From: Mucilaginibacter gilvus
GTDB lineage: Bacteria; Bacteroidota; Bacteroidia; Sphingobacteriales; Sphingobacteriaceae
Direction of reading: 5' to 3'
Assembly: GCF_004054195.1 (NCBI RefSeq)
Contig: NZ_SBIW01000002.1
Location: forward strand, 124,001-188,000
DNA: 64,000 nucleotides
This document shows, piece by piece, positions 1 through 7,783 of this stretch. Numbering within the stretch: position 1 is the stretch's first letter; every line of letters begins with the position of its first letter. The notes beneath the pieces were generated by a model. It was not told the origin of the DNA and made no database searches. It saw nothing but the letters and a program-made list of their open reading frames with translations. The position numbers and the translations under genes are program-made.

Positions 1-156
1 ACCGGCATTTTTTACGATAACTTTTTAAAAGCAAACAACCAGCCGCAAGGCCTGGATACCTACAACCGGATGGTAACGCTGGTTATGGCGATGTATAAAA
101 GGCAACAGCCGCAGCCCCCTAACCCCCTGAAGGGGGAACTGAAGTTGGAGAAGTAG
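1..156 (+). CDS. C-terminal end of an unidentified protein (partial)
   Basis: Frame 1 is open from the first base and ends at a TAG at 154-156, giving 51 residues that begin TGIFYDNFLKANN. I do not recognise the family. The last 13 or so residues (PPNPLKGELKLEK) are encoded by a dispersed GC-rich palindrome found intergenically at 22.4 and 26.4 kb, so the native C-terminus was probably replaced or extended by that element. The stop lies 14 bases before glpD on the same strand, so the gene may be the upstream member of the glycerol operon. Confidence 0.6.
   Translation, partial: TGIFYDNFLKANNQPQGLDTYNRMVTLVMAMYKRQQPQPPNPLKGELKLEK
113..138. repeat. Half copy of the CCCCCTAACCCCCTGAAGGGGG element
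   Basis: CCCCCT at 123-128 and AGGGGG at 131-136 form a perfect 6-bp hairpin preceded by AGCCCCCTAA. The same sequence opens the elements at 22368 and 26391. Here only the left half is present and it lies inside the reading frame of the first gene. Confidence 0.85.
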
Positions 157-170
157 TTTACAATAAATAT

Positions 171-1781
171 ATGAAACCTATCCCAAGGAGAAAATTAACC
201 TCAGCGCTAAACAATCCCGAAAAGGTTTGGGATGTAATTATTGTTGGGGGCGGTGCTACCGGCCTTGGCGCCGCGCTTGATGCAGCATCCAGGGGTTACC
301 AGACGATCTTACTAGAACAGGCCGACTTTGCCAAGGGCACATCAAGCCGGAGCACCAAGCTGGTACATGGGGGTGTGCGCTACCTGGCACAAGGCAATAT
401 CAGCATGGTAAGAGAGGCGCTCAACGAGCGAGGCTTACTGTTAAAAAATGCCGCTCACCTGGTAAGCAACCAATCGTTCATCATCCCGAATTATGAGTGG
501 TGGAGCGGTTTGTTTTACACCATCGGCCTCAGCCTTTACGATCTACTGGCAGGCGGGCTCGGCTTTGGCAGGGCTAAACATATCTCCAAAAAACAAGTGA
601 TTGACCGGCTGCCTAACATACAGCAAAAAGGATTGTATGGCGGGGTTGTTTATCATGATGGCCAGTTCGACGATTCGAGGCTGGCCGTTAATCTGGCCCA
701 AACCAGCATCGAGCGGGGCGCTACCGTGCTAAACTATTTCCGGGTGGTTGATTTAATAAAGGATTTGCAGGGGAACATCGCTGGGGTTGTGGCTACGGAT
801 GGAGAGACCGGCGAAACCTACCCTATTAAAGGTAAAACTGTAATTAATGCCACCGGGGTTTTTGTAGATGAACTGTTAAGCATGGATAAGCCCGGGAAAA
901 AGCCCATGGTGCGGCCAAGCCAGGGGGTACACCTGGTGCTCAGCCGTTCTTTTATGCCGGGAGGAGATGCGCTCATGATCCCCAAAACCGACGATGGGCG
1001 TGTGCTTTTTGCCGTTCCCTGGCATGACAAGCTGGTTGTGGGTACCACGGACACGCCGCTTGATCAACATACCCTGGAACCCGTAGCACTGCCGGAAGAG
1101 ATCGCCTTTATATTGCGAACCGCCGGGCGATACCTAACTAAGCAACCCACAAAAGCAGATGTATTGAGCGTATTTGCCGGCCTGCGCCCGCTGGCCGCGC
1201 CCGAAAAAGATTCGTCGACAACCAAGGAGATCTCGCGCAGCCACAAATTGGTGATTTCCACTTCGGGCCTCATCACCATAACCGGCGGCAAATGGACAAC
1301 TTACCGCAAAATGGGCGAAGATACCATTGACAGGGCCATTGTGGTTGGTAAGCTTCCCCCCTCACCCTGTAAAACCAAGTCCTTGCCCATTCACGGCAGC
1401 ATGGCGGGTTTTGACAGGAGCAGCCACCTGTATGTTTATGGCAGCGACCAAGCCGCCCTGCTACAGCTTGCCAACGAAAATGCCGCATGGACCGAAAAAC
1501 TACATCCACGCCTGCCCTATATCGCTGCAGAAGTGGTATGGGGCGTTAAGTACGAGATGGCGCGTACCGTTGAGGATATTTTAGCCCGGCGGGTAAGGGC
1601 GCTGTTTTTAGATGCCCGCGCGGCAATTGATATGGCGCCACCTGTAGCCGCTTTAATGGCAGCAGAACTTAATAAAGATGCTGCATGGAAAAAGGAACAA
1701 ATTGATACATTTACACTATTGGCGCAAGCCTATTTGTTAGAACCGTATTTTCCGGCAGGGTCACCTGCTATACCGATATAA
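171..1781 (+). CDS. glpD: Glycerol-3-phosphate dehydrogenase, FAD-dependent
   Basis: Oxidises sn-glycerol 3-phosphate to dihydroxyacetone phosphate and passes electrons to the quinone pool at the inner membrane. The 536 residues match the family length. An FAD-binding DAO domain starts with VIIVGGGATGLGAA (about residues 22-35) and is followed by the family motif GTSSRSTKLVHGGVRYL (about 62-78). TGGKWTTYRKM (about 368-378) precedes the helical C-terminal DAO_C domain. The ATG at 171 is used; no Shine-Dalgarno sequence is visible, as usual in Bacteroidota. It is first in glpD-glpK-glpF, with 23 bases to glpK. No glpR-like regulator is seen in the window. Confidence 0.96.
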   Translation: MKPIPRRKLTSALNNPEKVWDVIIVGGGATGLGAALDAASRGYQTILLEQADFAKGTSSRSTKLVHGGVRYLAQGNISMVREALNERGLLLKNAAHLVSNQSFIIPNYEWWSGLFYTIGLSLYDLLAGGLGFGRAKHISKKQVIDRLPNIQQKGLYGGVVYHDGQFDDSRLAVNLAQTSIERGATVLNYFRVVDLIKDLQGNIAGVVATDGETGETYPIKGKTVINATGVFVDELLSMDKPGKKPMVRPSQGVHLVLSRSFMPGGDALMIPKTDDGRVLFAVPWHDKLVVGTTDTPLDQHTLEPVALPEEIAFILRTAGRYLTKQPTKADVLSVFAGLRPLAAPEKDSSTTKEISRSHKLVISTSGLITITGGKWTTYRKMGEDTIDRAIVVGKLPPSPCKTKSLPIHGSMAGFDRSSHLYVYGSDQAALLQLANENAAWTEKLHPRLPYIAAEVVWGVKYEMARTVEDILARRVRALFLDARAAIDMAPPVAALMAAELNKDAAWKKEQIDTFTLLAQAYLLEPYFPAGSPAIPI

Positions 1782-1804
1782 ACCGACCAACGGATATTTA
1801 ATTT

Positions 1805-3310
1805 ATGGAAGATTACATTTTAGCTTTAGACCAGGGCACAACCAGCTCGCGGGCTATTATTTTTGACCACGCCGGGAAGATCCGGTCGCTGGCGCAAAAA
1901 GAGTTTACGCAAATATTTCCGCAACCGGGCTGGGTGGAGCATGACCCCAACGAGATCTGGTCTACCCAGGCGGGTGTTGCTGCCGAAGCCACCGCTAAAA
2001 TGGGCATCAATGGCACCAACATTAAGGCCATAGGTATTACTAATCAGCGCGAAACCACTATAGTTTGGAACCGCCTTACCGGTGAGCCTGTTTACAACGC
2101 CATTGTATGGCAAGACCGCCGCACCGCCGATTTTTGCGAAGAATTAAAACAAGCCGGCCACCAGGAACTCATCCGCAACAAAACAGGCTTGGTGATCGAT
2201 CCCTATTTTTCGGGCACAAAAATAAAATGGATCCTGGATAACGTAGCCGGTGCCCGCGAAAAGGCGCTTGCCGGCGAACTCGCCTTTGGTACGGTTGATA
2301 GCTGGCTGGTATGGAAATTTACCCGGGGCAAAGTGCATGTTACCGATATTACCAACGCCAGCCGTACCATGCTGTTCAATATCCGCACGCAGCAATGGGA
2401 TGAGGAATTATTGTCGCTCTTGGATATCCCTGCCGTAATGCTGCCGGAGGTTAAGCAATCGAGCGAGGTATACTGCGAAACCGCGACTACGATATTCGCC
2501 ACGAAGATCCCGATAGCAGGGATAGCCGGCGACCAGCATGCAGCGCTTTTTGGGCAGATGTGTATTGACAAGGCAATGGTGAAAAACACCTACGGTACAG
2601 GCTGTTTTATGCTGATGAACATTGGCAGCGAGTTTATCGCCTCAAAAAACAACTTGCTTACCACCGTAGCGTGGAAAATAAACGGCCAGGTGCAATACGC
2701 CTTCGAGGGCAGTATATTTATTGGTGGTGCCGTGGTACAATGGCTGCGCGACGGGCTGGGGATCATCAAAACCTCGGCAGAGGTAGAGCAGCTTGCTTTA
2801 AGCGTTAAGGATACCGGCGGCGTTTATTTTGTGCCTGCATTTGCCGGCCTGAGTGCACCTTACTGGGACCCTGATGCGCGCGGCACCATTGTGGGCATTA
2901 CCCGCGGTACAACTGCCGGGCACATAGCCCTTGCCGCAATACAATCTATAGCCTATCAAACCATGGATGTATTGAACGCTATGGAGGCCGACGCCGGTAT
3001 GAAGATAAAGGAATTGCGCGTGGATGGCGGCGCTACAGCCAACGATCTGCTAATGCAATTCCAGGCCAACCTGCTTAACTGCAAAGTTATAAGGCCAACC
3101 ATTGTAGAGACCACGGCCTTGGGTGCCGCTTACCTGGCAGGCCTGGCGGTAGGCTACTGGAAAGATATAGACGAGATAAAGGCATTATGGCAGGCAGAAA
3201 AAGCGTTTAACGTACAGTCCGATCTGCCGAATATCAACAAAGGGATACAGGGCTGGAAAAAAGCCATCCATACCGCCCAGTGCTGGAGCGACGATGAAAC
3301 AGGGGCATAG
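1805..3310 (+). CDS. glpK: Glycerol kinase
   Basis: Phosphorylates glycerol to glycerol 3-phosphate in the cytoplasm, supplying GlpD upstream and drawing in the substrate that enters through GlpF. The 501 residues equal the usual length of the FGGY kinase family. The N-terminal ATP-binding motif [16 protein letters not shown] (residues 6-21) is followed by [14 protein letters not shown] substrate residues near 100, [10 protein letters not shown] and KNTYGTGCF in the second domain, and [14 protein letters not shown] near 415. Start ATG at 1805; 33 bases separate it from glpF. Confidence 0.97.
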   Translation: MEDYILALDQGTTSSRAIIFDHAGKIRSLAQKEFTQIFPQPGWVEHDPNEIWSTQAGVAAEATAKMGINGTNIKAIGITNQRETTIVWNRLTGEPVYNAIVWQDRRTADFCEELKQAGHQELIRNKTGLVIDPYFSGTKIKWILDNVAGAREKALAGELAFGTVDSWLVWKFTRGKVHVTDITNASRTMLFNIRTQQWDEELLSLLDIPAVMLPEVKQSSEVYCETATTIFATKIPIAGIAGDQHAALFGQMCIDKAMVKNTYGTGCFMLMNIGSEFIASKNNLLTTVAWKINGQVQYAFEGSIFIGGAVVQWLRDGLGIIKTSAEVEQLALSVKDTGGVYFVPAFAGLSAPYWDPDARGTIVGITRGTTAGHIALAAIQSIAYQTMDVLNAMEADAGMKIKELRVDGGATANDLLMQFQANLLNCKVIRPTIVETTALGAAYLAGLAVGYWKDIDEIKALWQAEKAFNVQSDLPNINKGIQGWKKAIHTAQCWSDDETGA

Positions 3311-3343
3311 TAATACAATTATAAACCTTAAACCAATATACCG

Positions 3344-4072
3344 ATGTCTCCATTTTTAGCAGAGCTACTGGGCACTATGCTGCTTATCTTATTAGGCAAT
3401 GGCGTAGTTGCCAACGTGCTTTTAACAGATACAAAAGGCAATAACAGCGGCTGGTTGGTAATTACCACCGCCTGGGGCTTGGCCGTTTTTGTAGGGGTAA
3501 CGGTAGCCGGGCCATACAGCGGCGCCCATTTAAACCCGGCGGTAACTATCGGGCTTGCGGTGGCTGGCAAATTTGCCTGGGGCAGTGTGCTGTCTTACAT
3601 ATTCGCGCAATTCCTGGGCGCGTTTATAGGCGCAGGCCTGGTGTGGTTGATGTATATAGATCATTTTAGGCGAACAAACAATCCGGCGGCCATCTTAAGT
3701 GTTTTTTGCACCGGGCCTGCCGTGCGCAATTATTTTTCAAATATTGCCAGCGAAATCATAGGCGCGTTTGTGCTGGTTTTTGTGGTATTTTACATTACCG
3801 GCGGCGAGATAACACCAACAAAAACACCTATTGGCCTTGGCTCAGTTGGTGCGCTGCCGGTAGCTTTGCTGGTAGGGGTAATAGGGCTCTCGTTGGGTGG
3901 TACCACAGGCTACGCCATCAACCCCGTACGGGATCTTGGCCCCCGCATAGTGCATGCGTTGCTGCCTATCAAAAATAAAGGCACCAGCGATTGGCCCTAC
4001 GCCTGGATCCCCGTAATAGGCCCCATTCTCGGTGCAGCATTAGCAGCGTTTTTGTACCTGCAAATTAAATAA
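3344..4072 (+). CDS. glpF: Glycerol uptake facilitator (aquaglyceroporin, MIP family)
   Basis: Inner-membrane channel for glycerol, last gene of the glp operon. The 242 residues are strongly hydrophobic, with six membrane segments and two half-helix signatures. The first is a canonical NPA (64-66, GAHLNPAVTIG). The second is NPV (193-195, INPVRDLGPR), so the usual Ala is replaced by Val, while the selectivity Arg196 and the glycerol-type Asp197 are kept. Those two residues and the operon context favour glycerol over water as substrate. A strong hairpin terminator follows. Confidence 0.93.
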   Translation: MSPFLAELLGTMLLILLGNGVVANVLLTDTKGNNSGWLVITTAWGLAVFVGVTVAGPYSGAHLNPAVTIGLAVAGKFAWGSVLSYIFAQFLGAFIGAGLVWLMYIDHFRRTNNPAAILSVFCTGPAVRNYFSNIASEIIGAFVLVFVVFYITGGEITPTKTPIGLGSVGALPVALLVGVIGLSLGGTTGYAINPVRDLGPRIVHALLPIKNKGTSDWPYAWIPVIGPILGAALAAFLYLQIK

Positions 4073-4095
4073 GTCGGGCAGCACAAAGATATCTT

Positions 4096-4151
4096 TGGAG
4101 AATCGGTGCCAAAATCGGTGAAATCAAAATTAATCTGTGGAATCGGTGTAA
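4096..4151. repeat. Degenerate ATCGGTG word tract
   Basis: Short permuted words (AATCGGTG, AAATCGGTGAAATC, AATCTGTGG, AATCGGTG) are strung together between glpF and its terminator. The same style of word tract, with other words, fills five further intergenic spaces in this window. Confidence 0.5.
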
Positions 4152-4156
4152 ATAAA

Positions 4157-4190
4157 AAAAGCGTTCCGTATCTCACCCCGGAACGCTTTT
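4157..4190 (+). terminator. Intrinsic terminator of the glp operon
   Basis: AAAAGCGTTCC (4157-4167) pairs perfectly with GGAACGCTTTT (4180-4190) around a 12-nt loop. The right arm ends in T residues and the left begins in A residues, so it could stop transcription from both sides. Confidence 0.8.
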
Positions 4191-4851
4191 GCAACATCAT
4201 CTCTCAAATAATGCTGATCAACTAAATCTCAGATAACATGTTAGTTTTACCCAAGCTCTTTATTTATTAACCTGGCGGTTAAGTAAAATATCCCAACTAA
4301 ATTCTTTGTGGTAAAATCGATACAATTATTGTACCGATTTTACAACTCACACTTTTCGGTGTCAAAGATACACAATGAACGGTGCCATCGTAAATATATT
4401 ATATCCGTCTTTTGTAAAAAAGACGTTGCTTTTATACAATATGTTACAGTTTCACGGTTATTTATTTCATTTATCGATAAAACAACATCGAAAATTAAAA
4501 CTTTATAAACACGGTAGCAATATAGTAATTATGGGGGATAGTGTAAAAAACTTTTTAAAGCATTTTTTTTTGTCTATAAAACCATACACCATTTTAGCAG
4601 CAGGTAAAGGTAAATCACCTTGTACCACCTGTATTCATCCTTTTTATAGGCTGTATAAGTAGTGGATAGGTAGTGTTAAACAGATAATTTAACCGTCAAA
4701 AATACAATTATTCACAATTCATTAAAGGCTACGGCATTCGCCGAAAAGGCCCGTTACACTATCCCCTCAGGTTATGCCAATTATTATTAAATTAGGGGAT
4801 TGAAGATAAATTAACCATCCCGACGGCTGTTGATGCCCTATTTTGCCATCC
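4191..4851. other. AT-rich gap with dyads, no convincing gene
   Basis: About 660 bases without a credible protein: the short plus-strand frames at 4308-4508 and 4375-4662 lack any family signal. The sequence holds a 33-bp near-perfect palindrome (4311-4343), a perfect hairpin CGTCTTTT-GTAA-AAAAGACG (4406-4425) and an imperfect nested CAGGT/ACCTG stem near 4600-4631. It could hold a small RNA or the regulatory region of the acylase gene, but nothing proves either. Confidence 0.5.
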
Positions 4852-7035
4852 ATGAAAAAAATATTTACGTTCATTATCCTTGTTTTACCGGTACTATCTA
4901 TCGCGCAAAAGCATACTCATGCAGAAATTGCCCGCTACCAAAAACAGGCGCAGGCGGTAACCATCATCCGCGATAATTATGGTACGCCGCACATCTACTC
5001 AAAAACTGATGCAGGCGTGGTATTTGGGCTGATGTACACCCAGTGCGAGGAAAATTTTAGAGGGATAGAACGCAATTACCTGTACCAGCTTGGCCGCCAA
5101 AGCGAGGCCGATGGAGCCACTCCCCTATATACCGATGTACAATTACAACTGATAGCCGATAGCGCCGACGCTATAAAAGATTACAACAACAGCACGCCGT
5201 CGTTTAAAAAACTGCTGGATGCCTTTGCCGATGGGATGAATTATTACCTCTACAAACACCCGGAGGTAAAACCAATGGTTTTCAAAAAATTCAAACCCTG
5301 GTTCCCGCTGATGTTTACTGATGGCAGCGTTGCCGCTACCGAAACCGGCGACATCACCCCCAAAGAAACACAGGCCTTTTACGGCGATGCAGCTAATACC
5401 ATCGGCACCGTATATTCACCCCAAAGCATTATTAACACCCACGAGGAACGCGAAACCGGCTCCAACGGCTTTGCTATTTCGCCATCGCGCACGGCAAGTG
5501 GCCATGCTATGTTGTACATTAACCCGCATGTGCCTTTCTACTTCCGCAGCGAAGTTGGGTTGCAAAGCGAGGAGGGACTGCATGCCTATGGTGTAGTTAC
5601 CTGGGGGCAGTTTTTTATTTACCAGGGCTTTAACCAAAACTGCGGCTGGATGCATACCAGCAGCTATGCCGATGTAGGCGATATGTATGCCGAAAAAGTG
5701 CAGAAAAAAGACGGCAAATGGTTTTACGAATACGATGGCAAATTGAAGCCCGTAACCGTTAAAAAACTAACCATGCGCGTAAAAAAAGGCGACGAGTTGG
5801 TTGCCACTGATATCACCGCTTATTATACCCACCATGGACCGGTGCTGGCGGCAAGAGATGGCAAGTGGCTGGCGCTGAAACACTACAACCGGTCGTACAA
5901 GGCTTTGCTGGAATCGTGGTTGATCACCAAGGCAAACACCTTTGCCGAATACAAAAAGGCGATGGGGCTGCTGGCCAACACCAGCAACAATACCGTTTAT
6001 GCCGACGGACAGGGTAACACTGCTTTTTGGTATGGCGATTTTATGCCCAAACGCGACCCGAAGATCAACTGGGCCCTACCTGTAGATGGCAGCACACCCG
6101 CAACAGAATGGAAAGACTTGCACTCGCTGGACGAGATCGTACATGTCTACAATCCCTCCACCGGGTATATTCAAAACTGTAACTCATCACCATTTACTTC
6201 GGCAGGCGCAGCCAGTCCCGATAAAACAAAATACCCGCTGTATATGGCACCCGATGATGAAAACTACAGGGGTGTAAACGCCGTTAGCCTACTTAAAGAT
6301 GCCAAGAACCTTACGCTGGATGGATTGATAGCAAAAGGGTACGACCATTACCTGCGCGCTTTCGACGATATGCTGCCCGGCTTATTTGCTGCCTATAATG
6401 CCGCGCCCGACAGCGTTAAAACTAAACTTGCCGAACCCATTGCCCTCTTAAAAGCATGGGATAGGCGCACGGCCGCAAACTCGGTTGCCAGCACCGTGGC
6501 TATTGAATGGGGCAGTGCTATGTTCAGGACAATGCCGCCGCCCCTGCCCGGCGAAACCAGTTATATAGTAAAGCGCTTAACCGAACTGCTGCAAACCATC
6601 ACACCCGAAAGCGAAGTGGCCATGCTAAGCCATGCCATTACCGGCCTGCAAAGCCGATATGGCACCTGGAAGGTACAATGGGGCGACATCAACCGTTACC
6701 AGCGCCCCGCAGACGGCATAACCTTTGACGATAAACTACCAAGCCTGCCCGTTGGTTTAACTTCCTCCAATTTTGGGCAATTGCCATCGTTCCAAAGCAG
6801 GGTAATGCCGGGCACGCAAAAACGCTATGGCTTCTCTGGCAATAGTTTTATAGCGGCTATAGAATTTGGCCGTTTTGTAAAAGCGAAAACCATTATCACC
6901 GGCGGGCACTCATTTGACGCCTCATCGCCAAATTTTACCGACCAAGCCCAGGGCTATATAGATGGCAAGTTTAAAGATGTTCTATTTTACAAAGGTGATG
7001 TATTGCAATATGCAGTGCAAACCTATCATCCATAA
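4852..7035 (+). CDS. Penicillin-amidase family N-terminal-nucleophile acylase, secreted
   Basis: A periplasmic amidase of the penicillin G acylase / acyl-homoserine-lactone acylase family, made as a precursor that cleaves itself into two chains. The ATG at 4852 is preferred over the TTG at 4843 because it begins a typical signal peptide (MKKIFTFIILVLPVLSIAQ). The family motif GSNGFAISPSRTASGH contains the expected catalytic Ser, residue 204 from this start, which becomes the N-terminus of the beta chain. INTHEERET before it is the linker end, and NPHVPF and a later conserved Asn region follow. The length (727 aa) suits the family. Substrate (lactam, lactone or fatty-acyl amide) cannot be read from sequence. 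It stands alone. Confidence 0.88.
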   Translation: MKKIFTFIILVLPVLSIAQKHTHAEIARYQKQAQAVTIIRDNYGTPHIYSKTDAGVVFGLMYTQCEENFRGIERNYLYQLGRQSEADGATPLYTDVQLQLIADSADAIKDYNNSTPSFKKLLDAFADGMNYYLYKHPEVKPMVFKKFKPWFPLMFTDGSVAATETGDITPKETQAFYGDAANTIGTVYSPQSIINTHEERETGSNGFAISPSRTASGHAMLYINPHVPFYFRSEVGLQSEEGLHAYGVVTWGQFFIYQGFNQNCGWMHTSSYADVGDMYAEKVQKKDGKWFYEYDGKLKPVTVKKLTMRVKKGDELVATDITAYYTHHGPVLAARDGKWLALKHYNRSYKALLESWLITKANTFAEYKKAMGLLANTSNNTVYADGQGNTAFWYGDFMPKRDPKINWALPVDGSTPATEWKDLHSLDEIVHVYNPSTGYIQNCNSSPFTSAGAASPDKTKYPLYMAPDDENYRGVNAVSLLKDAKNLTLDGLIAKGYDHYLRAFDDMLPGLFAAYNAAPDSVKTKLAEPIALLKAWDRRTAANSVASTVAIEWGSAMFRTMPPPLPGETSYIVKRLTELLQTITPESEVAMLSHAITGLQSRYGTWKVQWGDINRYQRPADGITFDDKLPSLPVGLTSSNFGQLPSFQSRVMPGTQKRYGFSGNSFIAAIEFGRFVKAKTIITGGHSFDASSPNFTDQAQGYIDGKFKDVLFYKGDVLQYAVQTYHP

Positions 7036-7117
7036 TTTACCAAAACACAACTATTACAGGCAATGACCTTACTTCCTTAGTTATAATCCCGCCCTAACAA
7101 CTACTTAAAAATTAGAT

Positions 7118-7125
7118 TACATTTG
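7118..7125 (+). promoter_or_regulatory. Candidate -7 box TACATTTG
   Basis: Matches the Bacteroidota -7 consensus TAnnTTTG, 15 bases before the ATG at 7141. No good -33 TTG is visible at 19-21 bases upstream. Confidence 0.4.
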
Positions 7126-7140
7126 TTGAGTATCCTATAA

Positions 7141-7626
7141 ATGAAAAAATACCTGCTTATCCTATTTTTGTTTTGCCTGCGGATGAGTTCAAATGCGCAG
7201 AGTATCACATTTTACGATCTTACCAACCTCACCAACCTGTCCAACGGACAGGCGCATACTTATTTAGTGCTTGGCAGGGTATTTAAGCATCAGTTCATCG
7301 AAGAAAAAGATGGTAAAAAGATCGAGCATTTTCGGAGCATTAACCCTAATGTTAGCGAGCAAACCATCACCATTGGTGTAAATACAGCGCTCTCAAGCGG
7401 CACTGTTTTACGCAGCGTAACGTATACCACCCGCAACCCGCAGCATGTGCTCAATTTAATAGCCCAGGCAAAAAGCGGCAAGCTTACCATGAAATTCCAG
7501 GGCTCAGATGTAGATAATAACATCTACGTTTTCGATAACGACTTTTACCACGTAAAAATGTACATCAGCACTACCGAAAACAAAGGCACGGTGGTGATAG
7601 AGCAGAAAAATTATATCGGTTATTAA
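7141..7626 (+). CDS. Small secreted protein of unknown function
   Basis: 161 residues with a clear signal peptide (MKKYLLILFLFCLRMSSNAQ). The mature part is beta-rich without cysteines. Repeated words such as YDLTNLTNLSN and a C-terminal run of alternating hydrophobic residues suggest a periplasmic or surface beta-sandwich. I do not recognise the family. The preceding acylase and following barrel gene are on the same strand but separated by more than 100 bases, so co-transcription is uncertain. Confidence 0.65.
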   Translation: MKKYLLILFLFCLRMSSNAQSITFYDLTNLTNLSNGQAHTYLVLGRVFKHQFIEEKDGKKIEHFRSINPNVSEQTITIGVNTALSSGTVLRSVTYTTRNPQHVLNLIAQAKSGKLTMKFQGSDVDNNIYVFDNDFYHVKMYISTTENKGTVVIEQKNYIGY

Positions 7627-7783
7627 CCCTCTCCTATCTGCAAGTTATTGGTCAATAACACCCATGGTATACTTTTCGATGGTTTCAGCAAGGTTCTGTA
7701 ACAATCCCGACACTTAAATCAAAACTCAGATTTAATCCAAAGTTTCTTTCCAGATTTGTGGTTCTAATAAAACTAACACCTCC

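Noticed and set aside
4308..4662. Two short plus-strand frames in the gap after glpF
   Set aside because: AT-rich, overlapping each other and a 33-bp palindrome, no recognisable product.
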